Shown piece after piece: positions 16,970-28,006 of a DNA stretch of 64,000 bases. Source of the DNA: Nematostella vectensis. Taxonomy: Eukaryota; Cnidaria; Anthozoa; Actiniaria; Edwardsiidae. The notes under the pieces are model-generated. The model made no database searches. It was not told the origin of the DNA and saw only the letters and a program-made list of their open reading frames with translations. Location: NCBI RefSeq assembly GCF_932526225.1, contig NC_064042.1:5627001-5691000 (forward strand), given 5' to 3'. The position numbers and the translations under genes are program-made. Position 1 is the first letter of the stretch; every line of letters starts with the position of its first letter.

Positions 16970-17590
16970 ACTGATCGTATTTGAAACGCAATCGAGAATC
17001 GGTCGAACGCTAGCGCAACCCAAGAGAGAATCTGTGAAACGCAAGCACAACACAAATGAGAACCGGTGAAACGCAAGCGCAACACAGGTGAGAATCGGTG
17101 AAACGCAAGCGCAACACAGGTGAGAATCGGTGAAACGCAAGCGCAACACAGGTGAGAATCGGTGAAACGCAAGCGCAACACAAATGAGAATCGGTGAAAC
17201 GCAAGCGCAACACAGGTGAGAATCGGTGAAACGCAAGCGCGACACAAGTGAGAATCGGTGAGAAACGCAAGCGCAACACAAGTGAGAATCAGTGAAACAC
17301 AAGTGAAAATAAGTGAAACGCAAGCGCAGCACAAGTGAGAATCGGTAAATGCAAGCGCAACACAATTGAGAATCAGTTAATCGCTAGGGCAACTCAAGAA
17401 AGAATAGTGAAACGCAAGAGCAACACTAGAGAGAATCAGTGAAACCCAAGTGCAACACAAGTGAGAATCAGTGGATATGCAAGCGCAACACAAATGAGTA
17501 TTAGTGAAATGCAAGCGCAACACTAGAGAGAATCAGTTAAAACCAAAGCGCAACACTAGAGAATCCGTGAAACGCAAGCGCGAGAAACAG
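16970..17590. repeat. 32-bp minisatellite, unit 1 (about 19 copies)
   Basis: Unit close to GGTGAAACGCAAGCGC plus AACACAGGTGAGAATC. The first half is well ordered and the second half increasingly degenerate. Because 32 is not a multiple of 3, each reading frame cycles through all phases every 96 bp. This produces three long minus-strand open frames with Cys/Phe/Arg-rich repeats that I do not regard as genes. Confidence 0.95.
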
Positions 17591-20500
17591 CGAAAAAGAA
17601 ACGCCTTTTTTTCCGGACCGCAAAAAAAAAAAAAAAATGCCGTGAAAAAAATGTACCCTATGCATGGTACCATCGCTTTTGAGTCCTATATTCATACTAT
17701 GAGGTCATCATTTTTGGGAACTGCTGGAGTGTAACAACCTTTCGAAAGTGAAAATCTGCTTCGCTGGCGTAATTACTTGCTTTGAGAACGCTCTCGCTAT
17801 CATTCTTCATTTCTACTCCCGAAATTTCAAGTCAACAGTGGCTCGATATCATCTCAGTTTTCTAACGGTGAGTGGAATTGTTTTACAAAGACTAAACACA
17901 GTGTTATTTGTGTGGAAGCATAGGAATATCTACGCAACTTGCCATGAATTCTAAACAAGGTACATTTACTCGATTTGCAATTAATTCGTGTCTAAGGGCA
18001 TGAAACCTAGGAACATTTACTCGATTTGCATTGAAATCGTGGATAAAGGCATGATCTATACTGTAGTGTCGGTGAGTAGGAACAAGTTTTCTAGCGAATG
18101 AGGCTTACTTTTAGTTCTACTGCGGTATGACTCGGTAAATTTGCGTCATAATGTATTCTAAGAGAATTCAAAGAATTCAGCCTCGTTTGCTCATTTTACT
18201 ATCGCTTCCAAGTCGACTGCGCCTCTATATCCACTCGGCTTTCTCTCTGCGAAAGTTTTAATACACGCGGTAACGGGATTTGTTTTTTTTTTTGCTGTAG
18301 AACGGCAGTTGCATTCGCTCAACAGAAGAATGTTTTTCTTTACTTGCATAAACTTTAGACTACCTGAAATATAACCAGAATACACAGGCCTGTGCTGTAA
18401 TGTGAATACGGTAGTCGAATTGGAACGAGTTTTGAAAAGTACAAAGCGAAGAAGAGGCGATTCAATAGAAAAGTTTTCCTGCTTCATTTCTTCGTATAAT
18501 CCCGAATGAGAGCCTGCTAGCAGGTTTAAGGGAGTTGAAATTTCTTCAAGCTAGTAGTTTTCTAAATAAAGTCTTAAAAAATTATTTTCTTTGTTCAATT
18601 TCGCATCTTTCTTCTTATATCCCTTTAATTCCATATTCAAGTAATTCAAGTATTTTCAAAGAAAAAACAACCTCGACTCTTATTTTCCTACAATTCCAAA
18701 AACTGAAGTATTAATATCTCTTAAATCTGTTCATTTAATACAGCGGGAGAGGGGGGGGGGAGATATTGAGGGGGGGGGTCTCCGAAAATTTGTAACCGCC
18801 AAAAGGGGGGGGGGGGGCTCCTAAAAAAAAGGTCCCCTAAGGGGGGGGCTCTGAAATTTTAGGAGCCGTACTTTTCAGCTTTAAAATTAAGGCAAATGAC
18901 CAATGTATTTTTAAAAAGTATTAAAATACTTTTGTCTTTATAATTACCATAATATAGATACTTCCAGCTTTCAGTATATAACAGTTGAATTTACCTATCC
19001 AGTTTATTATAAGTTAACAGGAACATATGGAAATAAACTTCTAAACAGTTGTGGAGCATGCAAATCCACAAATAGCGTACTTTATAGTTTTAATTTTTAG
19101 CTTTGATATTAAGCCAAATGACCAATGTATTTAATACTTTTGTCTTTATAAACCGTAATATAGATAATCCCAGTATATAACAGTTGGATTTACCGATTAT
19201 TTATTATTAGTTTATTATCAATTAACAGGAACAAATGGAAATAAACCTCTAAACAGTGGTAGAGCACGCCAAATGATACATACAATGTTGTATACGTTAG
19301 ACATTATCCCTTTTTATACAGAAAAATATTCTCAACAAAAACAAATATATACATGTATATTCCTTTACAGGCATCCTTAGGGGCGGGCCATGTGACTTTT
19401 GAGGGGGGATGGATTTTGAAAAAAAAATTCCTGCAACGACTGGTTGAGGCAAAAAACCCTGCAAACCCCACCCCGCACCATTTTACATGATTTTACATGC
19501 AAAAAAAATATGAAAGTTGTGAAGAAGTCAGAAATAATGATGAACTTGACAGGATTTGACTAGAACATCGACTCGGACAAGGATGATAGCTTCCAGTATT
19601 CCTTTTCCACATTTAAAGACTTATTTAAGGTGTCTTGAGTAAAAATCCCCCCCCCCCCCCGCCATCGTCAGTGCATTTAATGAACACTCCCTAATTCCTT
19701 ATTTTTTCTAAGGATTTTTTAAGTTTGTTTTGCTTTTTTAGAAATTCGCCCTCTGGTATGCCATAGCAATTCATGATCAGATTATGTTTTAAAAATATAA
19801 TAGAATCTTGCTAAAATTACCCGAGATAAAGGTAATGTTTATAAGTCGTCATGTCCGAGGTAACTTCATATCCTTTATGTGTGAAAGTTTAAATACTTTT
19901 CCCTCCACCGTACTAAAAGGCTTTTGTAACAATGAGTTGGTCACTTTGTCGGAGGGACCTAATACCAGAGTTAAAATAAACCGAAGTGTTACATGAGTAC
20001 GTGCCCCCCCCCTCCCCCTGTGTACGCGCCTGCTTTGGGGAAGTCAGATCCAACTTTCTGCCATTGTTTAAGTGGACTTTTGAAGCACACTAGCATACAC
20101 ATATTGGCACCAGTCTGGCCAGGACGGGACTATAGCACAGTCTATTACCCGTGCAGTTCGGCAACCATGGACAGCTGTTTCGTCGTTATTAGGACTCGTC
20201 AGCATGGCATAGCCGGTTTGCCTCAGTTGAACTTCATCGTCAATAAACCGCAGGGCGACTTCGACACGAACGAAGTGCTTTAAACCATAGCTAAGATCCA
20301 TGTGGGATCTAAAGCTGCGACCGGGCTAGCGTGATGCCAATTGTGCAGATCACGCATGCGACCTTTGCTAGTTCGAGACTCCGTCAGATAGCCAAACTAT
20401 CCTTGCGAGTATGTATACATAAATATCAGTCAAAAAAACATGTTTCCTTTATAAAGGGCAATGTAATTAGTCTATGTATCTGCTTTTTCTTGAGGAATAT

Positions 20501-21214
20501 ATCTTGTTGATTATTCAGATGTTACTATGACTTGCTACTTGGGTATAGCTAGGATGAAATTATAGAATTAGAAATTATATATAATAGATTCAACAGTCGA
20601 GTTTGGCCCCAAATTAATTCAGAAAGGCTTACTAAACTGTTTAGTTAACAATACTAGAATACATATAATGGACTGCTTTCTCTGGTGATTTATGTGTATT
20701 GATAGAAATATCCGAACAATAAAAAAACACTACAATTTACTACATATGCATACTTAAATTCCAACTTATAGTAGCTTTTAAATAGAATTAAAACCTCACA
20801 CACCACAAAACAAATATGCCCGAGCTCGAGGCGAGGTAAAAAATAAAAACAAACGAGAGTAAAGCAAGATTTGATCTACAAAAAACATCTTTTCTATAGA
20901 AGGCCTGCGTTACTTAAGTTACTTCTTTCGGCAGTAATGTTATTTTCCAGCAAAACAGAGTTTCCCAGCCACTTTAAGTACCTATAAGCTTATGATGACT
21001 AATTTAAATCCTGTTTTCTGAGTTTTAAAGTTATGAAAAGTAAATTTTAGGCATAAAAAGCTCACCTTTTGTCGAGGTTTGAAATCGTTGTTTTCCGATC
21101 ATACGTTTGATCCTTTTTTGCATAAATCACGTTGGTTTCGTAGCTTTATTTCTACTGAGTTTCCTTTTTTACACATTCTATCGGACTAGAAGGTAGAGTT
21201 GGCAATTTTATACA

Positions 21215-21600
21215 GGGGGGGAGGGGGTTGTCTGACCTTCCTGCCCCTTAATGCCTTATGATAACCTTACAACATCCAGTGGAGGGTCTAGTGCGGATGT
21301 AGCTTTCCGTTGAAGTGTGTGTGTGTGTGTGTGTGTGTGTATGGGGGGGGGGGGGGGAGGGGGTTGTCTGACCTTCCTGCCCCTTAATGCCTTATGATAA
21401 CCTTACAACATCCAGTGGAGGGTCTAGTGCGGATGTAGCTTTCCGTTGAAGTGTGTGTGTGTGTGTATGGGGGGGGAGGGGGGCTGTCTGACCTTCCTGA
21501 CCCCTTACTGCCTTATGATAATCTTACAACATCCAGTGGAGGGTCTAGTGCGGATGTAGCTTTCCGTTGAAGTGTATGTGTGTGTGGGGGGGTGGGGGGA
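21215..21600. repeat. Three copies of the 120-130-bp tandem repeat
   Basis: Same repeat as in unit 1, starting near 21228, 21366 and 21486, each ending in a (GT)n-Gn tract of different length. It is one repeat longer than in unit 1. Confidence 0.85.
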
Positions 21601-22619
21601 GGGCGCTTTTTGGCTTTCTGACTCAAACCAGACACGAATACCAATTTTATCGATGAAATGTGAACCACACGGGACCAGGGGACGCTGATTAGAAATATTT
21701 TTTCACTTTGTGCTGGTACTCTAACGTCTCTATTTTCATGGCACCTCGTTAAAAACGCAGCAAAGGGAATGGATAAGGACATGCATTTTCTTCACATAAC
21801 AATTTGCTTTTGGAAGGCTAAAGGGGGGGAGGGTTTAAACCACCTAGCCCCCCCCCCCCTAGATCCGCTACTGCAGTGCAAACCAGCCCTCAAGATTACT
21901 TATCAAAACTTTACCGTCACGTGCAACTTGACGCTGATAGGTGGGGGGAGGGGCTAATCCACCTAGCCCCCTCTCCCTAGATCCGCTACTGCAGTGCAAA
22001 CCAGCCCTCAAGATGACTTATCAAAACTTTACCATCACGTGCCACTTGAGGTGTGTATGGCTTGTTGCTGGACAATAGTAAACATTTCTCACAATTATTC
22101 CCGCTGCAGTATTCTATTAACAGACGCTGACAGGGGGTGGGTGGGGGGGGGGGGCTTGAATGAGGAAAACAGGGTTCACTAGTGTTAGCTAACCTTCCTT
22201 GGCGCAGCTTAATGATGGTGATGAGCAGGTGACGAGTGATGAAGACAATCGATGGTGGCGATATGCAGCAGTAACCATTAAACAGTTAAAGCCCAGGTGG
22301 CACACACAAATATGTGCATGAAAGCCATGGACATTTTAGATAGGGTTAATTTGTTATTTGCTCACCAAAGTTTAGCAACAAATTGATAAGCTAAGTGAAC
22401 AATATATGAACTACAAGAGACACTGCATTATTGATTGCCAGTTAATGTTATTTTACAAATTACAGAAAAGCAATATCATATCCCAGCGATATTTCATATG
22501 ATTAAGTTGGGTCTGTGATAAAATCGAGCAAAGAAAATTGCCCCAAAATTAGGCTCAATTAGGGTAAGCTGTAATAACTAAGAAAAAAAAGTAGGTACCA
22601 TAAATCCATACAAAACAAG

Positions 22620-23065
22620 CACCACTGATCGTATTTGAAACGCAATCGAGAATCGGTCGAACGCTAGCGCAACCCAAGAGAGAATCTGTGAAACGCAAGC
22701 ACAACACAAATGAGAATCGGTGAAACGCAAGCGCAACACAAGTGAGAATCGGTGAAACACAAGCGCGACACAAGAGAGAATCGGTGAAACGCAAGCGCAA
22801 CCCAAGAGAGAATCTGTGAAACGCAAGCGCAACACAATTGAGAATCAGTTAATCGCTAGGGCAACTCAAGAAAGAATAGTGAAACGCAAGAGCAACACTA
22901 GAGAGAATCAGTGAAACCCAAGCGCAACACAAGTGAGAATCAGTGGATATGCAAGCGCAACACAAATGAGTATCAGTGAAATGCAAGCGCAACACTAGAG
23001 AGAATCAGTTAAAACCAAAGCGCAACACTAGAGAATCAGTGAAACGCAAGCGCGAAAAACAGCAA
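22620..23065. repeat. 32-bp minisatellite, unit 2 (about 14 copies)
   Basis: Same repeat as at 16970, with fewer well-ordered copies. It ends at the same flank (GCAAGCGCGAAAAACAGC, then a poly-T and GGACCGCAA). Confidence 0.93.
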
Positions 23066-24450
23066 AATGGAAACGCCTTTTTTTCCCGGACCGCAATGAA
23101 GAAAAAAAATTGCCGTGAAAAAAATGTACCCCATGCATGGTACCATCGCTATTGAGTTTTATATATTAATACTATGAGGTCATCATTTTTGGGAACTGCT
23201 GGAGTGTAACAACCTTTCGAAAGTGAAAATCTGCTTCGCTGGCGTAATCACTTGCCTTGAGAACGCTCTCGCTATCATTCTTCATTTCTGCTCCCGAAAT
23301 TTCAAGTCAACAGTGGCTCGATATCATCTCAGTTTTCTAACGGTGAGTGGAATTGTTTTACAAGACTAAACACAGTGTTATTTGTGCGGAAGCTTAGGAA
23401 TATCTACGCGACTTGCCATGAATTCTGAACAAGGTACATTTACTCGATTTGCAATGAATTCGTGGCTTAAAGGGCATAAAACCTAGGAACATTTACTCGA
23501 TTTGCATTTAAATCGTGAATAAAGGCATGATCTATACCGTAGTGTCGGTGAGAAGGAACACGTTTTCTAGCGAAAGGGCTTACTATTATTTCTACTGCGG
23601 TATGACTCAGTAAATTTTGCGTCATAATGTATTCAAAGAGAATTCGGCACTCGTGTGCTTATTATATTTACTCGCTTCCATGTCGACTGTGCCCCTAAAT
23701 CCACTCGGCTTTCTCTCTGCGAAAGTTTCAATACACGCGGTGACATCTAGTCTTTACAAGACTAAACACAGTGTTATTTGTGCGGAAGCTTACAAATATC
23801 TACGCCACTTTCCATGAATTCTAAACAAGGTACATTTACTCGATTTGCAATGAATTCGTGGCTAAGGGCATGAAACCTTGGAACATTTAGTCGATTTGCC
23901 ATTAAAATCGTGGATAAGGACATGATCTATACTGTAATATTGTTGAGTAGGAACATGTTTTCTAGCAAATAGGGCTTACTTTTTTTTCTACTGCGGTAGT
24001 AAATTTGCGTCATAATATATTCTAAGAGAATTCGGAGAATTCAGCCTCGTGTGCTTATTTTACTCGCTTCCAAGTCGAATGAGTTACGTTGTTCTCGAAA
24101 TGAAAGCCCAAATTGCTTCAAACTTCACCCTGACCACATTTAAGACTCCACTGTCAGGTCAGAATATTTTTGAGAGTTTTAAGATTTCTTTTCATAGTAA
24201 AGTAAACGGCTTATTTCAATCCCATATGTTTACTGTAAACGTGAACCACTATTATTTATTCATACACACAGTGAGCTTGGGCTACCTGTGATATAACCAG
24301 CATGCACAGGCCTGTGCTGTAATGTGAATACGGTAGCCGAATTGGAACGGGTTGCAAAAGCACAAAGCGAAAAGCGGGCGATTCAATAGAAAAGTTTTCC
24401 TGCTTCATTTCTTCGTATAATCCCGAATGAGAGCCTGCTAGCAGGTTTAA

Positions 24451-25422
24451 CCCTATACAAACCGGGGGGGTGGGGGTTGGGCTTTTGAGGCCCCCAGCAC
24501 CTTTGAGCTGTAATAATTTCTGAACTAGTAGGGCTAGAGCATTGAAATTCGATGACTTTTCCTAAAATTTATCTGGGATCAGTTTGGTGTAAACAAAATT
24601 TTGATATGTGTACCCTGGTAATCATAGTAACCAAGTTTTGACATAGGTTTAATTAAAATTAGGCAAAACGCTTTAAGTCGTTAAGATCAACTATTAATAC
24701 GACGTGCTCAACGTAAATCCATTTCATATAAACGTTTTATACCAAATTTTGAAAAAACACAATTTACATGGGTGGTGTTATTTTTGTCAATTTTTGCCCT
24801 AGAATTCGCTGTTTTTTTTTTAAACTAACATCTAAATTTGGCAAAATCCTTTTTATATTCCTCTATTTTAAATAAAAAGTTGAAAAAAAAAACATTTTTG
24901 GGAAATATATTTAAATTATTACTTTAATTAAGAGTCCAGTTGCAAACTTATGCTATATTAAAGGTACTATACCAATCAATGACGTCACAGGTGTCATATA
25001 TTGTTGTCATGGAAACAGTGTCACTAATAATATATTTCTACCTGCAAGATTATCGAAAAAAGACATACGGAAATACACATCTAACAAAAACAGAAATGTT
25101 GCTCGTTTCTGCTCACTTAAGTGACGTCATCGTGACGTCACAAAGACAATATTTTTGAAGAATATTGGTCGCTTTTTGAAAACGAACTGATTATGATAAG
25201 GACCATATGTCCTTAAATGACGTCATAATCACGTCATATTGTCATATTGCTATGGCAACACAATATATCATTTTGTTCCTCTTTGTCAGATAATGATTCT
25301 TTGAAAATTTGGTCATAAGAGCTCCAATGGTTCAAAAGTAACGGATGGGGGTGGGGGCCGAAAGAGCCCCTCCCCCCCCCCCCCGGTCAGAGGAAGCCTT
25401 AAAAAGCCTGGTCTGAATAGGG
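24451..25422. mobile_element. piggyBac-like MITE, 972 bp (unit 3 copy)
   Basis: Bounded by TTAA on both sides (24447-24450 and 25423-25426). Terminal inverted repeat is CCCTATTCAGACCGGG, with CCCTATACAAACCGGG at the left end here. No transposase frame. Units 1 and 2 have the uninterrupted site GCAGGTTTAAGGGAG, so the target duplication is exactly TTAA. CCC termini plus TTAA targets are piggyBac superfamily traits. Contains four perfect TGACGTCA sites. Confidence 0.9.
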
Positions 25423-26533
25423 TTAAGGGAGTTGGAATTTCTTCAAGCTAGTAGTTTTCTAAATAAAGTTTTAGAAAATTCTTTTCTATGTTCACTTTCG
25501 CATCTTCTTTTTTATATTACTTTTATTCCATATTCAGGTATTTTTAAAGAAATACCAACCTCGACTTTTATTTTCCTGCAATTCCAAAATTTAAAGTAGC
25601 TTTTAAATTTTCAAATGTATATTCCTTCACAGGCGTCCTTAGGGGCGGACCATGCGACTTTTAAGGGGAGGACATGCGATTTTGAAAAAAAACAATTTCC
25701 TGAAAAAACTGGTCGAGGAAAAAAATCCCTACAAACACAACCCTGCACCATTTTACATGTTTTTACAAGCAAAAAAATATGAGATTATGAAGGCGGAAAC
25801 GTGAAAGTTATGAAGAAGTCAGAAATAATGATGAACTTGACTGGATCATCAACTCGGACAAGGAGGGCAGCTTCCCAGTATTCCTTTTCTACATTTAAAG
25901 ACCTATTTGTTTATTGAGGTCGTAAAGCGGGGGGGGGGGGGGGGGGGGCTCTGGAAATTTTGGGGTTCTGAAAGGGGGGCACCGAAAAACAATGTTTACA
26001 ATGAAACGGGGGCTCTGAAATTTTTAGGTGTCTTGATTAAAAATCTTCCCCCCCCCCCCCCGTTGGTGTATTTATTGAACACTCCCTAAAATCCTTATGT
26101 TTTTTTAGAAATTCGCCCTCTGGTATGGCATAGCAATTCATGATCAGATTATGTTTTAAAAATATATGTTTTAAAAATATAATGGAATCTTGCTAATAGT
26201 CGGGTCGCTAAGCGCAAAAAAGAGCTCAACCTATTCACAGCGAAAAAAAGCACCAAATTTGGTATAATTATAGCCTATGAGATGGTAATTAATATTGAGA
26301 CCGGTGCCCAGCGGTACCATTAGCGGATCCATAGATAAAGAGCAATTCTTTTTTTTAGAAATCTAAGGGTGCGGGTACCCTGTGGTGAGATTTTCATACC
26401 TTTCCATGTTTTAAAACCGTTTTAAAAGGCTTTTGTAACAACGAGCTGGTCACTTTGTCGGAGGGACCTAATACCATAGTTAAAATATACCGAAGTGTGT
26501 ACATGTAGTAAGCGTTTGCGAGCTAGTTCCCAG

Positions 26534-26679
26534 GATTCGCTGAAGGGGATGTGCAGTCATAGGTGTCATATGGAAGAAGCATAATATTTGAAGATTCATT
26601 AGTAAGAAATGACCGACTTTTGGCCTCCAAGGGGGGTGCACGTGCACCCTGCGCTCCCCCCTGTGTACGCGCCTGCTTT
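26534..26679. repeat. Dispersed 150-bp repeat ending GTGTACGCGCCTG (unit 3)
   Basis: Shares GTCATAGGTGTCATATGG, TTGAAGATTC, a purine/G run, GCACCCTGCG and GTACGCGCCTG with sequence at 34400-34548 in the same unit and with 46575-46714 and 53911-54062 in unit 4. Units 1 and 2 keep only the GTGTACGCGCCTG end. Probably a short interspersed element; class unknown. Confidence 0.6.
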
Positions 26680-27064
26680 GGGGAAGTCAGACCCAACTTT
26701 CTGCCATTATTTAAGTGGACTTTTGAAGCACACTAGCATACACACATTGGCACCAGTCTGGCCAAGACGGGACTCTAGCACAGTCTATTACCCGTGCAGT
26801 TCGGCAACCATTGACAGCTGTTTCGCCCTTTTCAGGACTCGTCAGCATGGCATAGCCGGTTTGCCTCAGTTAAACTTCATTGGCAATAAACTGTAGGGCG
26901 ACTTCAACTCGAACGAAGTGCTTTAAACCACAGCTAAGATCCATGTGGGATCTAAAGCTGCGACCGGGCTAGCACGATGCCAATTGTGCAGATCACGCAT
27001 GCGACCTTTGCTAGTTTGAGACTCCGTCGGATAGCCAAACTAACCTTGCGAGTATGTATACATA

Positions 27065-27780
27065 AATATGGACTGGCCAGGACGGGACGCTAGCACAGTG
27101 ATGCTTCATGTAAGAACTAGGCAACCTAACGGCATGTGCAGGCTTGTATGTCAAAAATGCCTTTGTTAATATTTTCCCGCGAAATTTGATTGATAAGACA
27201 AAAAAATACAACATAAAATACACTTAAAGCTCAATGCTGACTAACCTTTTTTAATATTTGTTAAAAAAAAATATGAGATTTAGGATTTATTAGTATGTGT
27301 AAAATAATGGCTTATTAGACAAATCTTATGTGGGGAACCTTGTGAAAGTCAAATAATTATTAACTATACTGTCACGCAGCAATTAAATACAAGTTATGTA
27401 TAAAATATGGCTTATTAAACAAATCTTATGTGGTGAACCTTGTGAAAATTATTTCAAGCAAAAACTATTGTTCTTTATTCTTTTGAAAGGTTCACAACAG
27501 AAAATCTCCAATAAGGCATACGTCGAACCGAACTTCAACCGAATCAATTGAATAACTGGTGTGTGTCCAAGACAAGCTTATTTCCAGTGTCTGCATACGT
27601 CGAGCCTGTTTTTCAGGAGTCAATACTTTTATAGTAAGGAATTTCATACTTCTGTGGAATCTGCACGTCACAATTCACTCAGTGACTGCTAAGGTTTTAT
27701 TATTGTCTCAAAACAAAGGAATCCCAATCCTCATAAGTACAAGTTGAAACCGACTTGCTCCTCGTTGGCAGCTTTATCAG
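27065..27780. other. Upstream region of TPR-CHAT gene 1
   Basis: AT-rich and conserved in unit 4. Contains a local duplication of about 50 bp (AAATCTTATGTGG(G/T)GAACC near 27325 and 27425). No gene recognised. Confidence 0.5.
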
Positions 27781-27788
27781 TATAAAAG
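27781..27788 (+). promoter_or_regulatory. TATA box candidate for TPR-CHAT gene 1
   Basis: TATAAAAG about 220 nt before the ATG, conserved in the other copy, followed by a CACGTGAC site and an AT-rich leader. Confidence 0.5.
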
Positions 27789-27978
27789 TTACAAGTTTTG
27801 TTGCTTGCGTTATACTTGTCACGTGACACTCAATATATCTTTTCGTTTGAGTTACAGTAGAATGTTACAGTAGAATGTTTGATTGTATATATATATATGT
27901 TATTGTTTCAATCTTCTCCTCGATAATAATATATAATATATTACCAGTTTTATTTCTATATTTTTCTTCTTTTTATCC

Positions 27979-27980
27979 AG
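27979..27980 (+). other. 3' splice acceptor candidate in the 5' leader of TPR-CHAT gene 1
   Basis: A pyrimidine-rich run (TTTTTCTTCTTTTTATCCAG) 26 nt before the ATG suggests a 5'UTR intron whose donor is not certain. The unit-start sequence ACG|GTGAGT at 23343 is one candidate. Otherwise the TATA at 27781 may drive an unspliced leader. Confidence 0.4.
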
Positions 27981-28006
27981 AATTCTAGAGTTTCTCCAGC
28001 AGCGAG

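Larger units (their letters stand above)
12493..17792. repeat. Tandem unit 1 (5.3 kb, no recognised gene)
   Basis: First of five related units that all begin CTC(G/A)CTATCA(T/C)TCTTCATTT. In order it holds: a start segment with TCTAACGGTGAGTGG (donor-like); an AT-rich stretch; the empty MITE site (AGGTTTAAGGGAG, about 13132); a G-run-bearing interspersed repeat (about 13335-14300, ends GTTCATTTAAT / ATTTAATGAAC); the GTGTACGCGCCTG segment (about 14610-15010); about 800 bp of AT-rich sequence found only in units 1 and 2; a 120-130-bp tandem repeat; and the 32-bp minisatellite. I see no supportable protein gene. Confidence 0.9.
17793..23267. repeat. Tandem unit 2 (5.5 kb, no recognised gene)
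   Basis: Near copy of unit 1 over its whole length, including an empty MITE site (about 18530). Differences: three copies instead of two of the 120-130-bp tandem repeat, a local duplication of the CTAGATCCGCTACTGC segment (about 21850-22080), and a shorter 32-bp minisatellite. No supportable gene was seen. Confidence 0.9.

Noticed and set aside
16924-17365. Three overlapping minus-strand open frames of 89-137 codons with Cys/Phe/Arg-rich repeats (also near 22555, 42468 and 61536)
   Set aside because: They lie wholly in the 32-bp minisatellite. The period is not a multiple of 3, so all frames stay open for the same trivial reason; there are no start context or domain features.
16940-17590. 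CRISPR array
   Set aside because: The 32-bp units are contiguous minisatellite repeats without unique spacers, in a eukaryotic context.
24049-24291. 80-codon frame in units 3-5 (MSYVVLEMKAQIASN...)
   Set aside because: Present only because of unit duplication; several differences between copies change the amino acid, so no sign of coding constraint.
26609-26896. 95-codon frame recurring in units 1-4 (VYAPALGKSDPTFCHYL...)
   Set aside because: It is shared because the DNA is duplicated. N-termini differ between units and changes do not favour silent sites; no recognisable domain.
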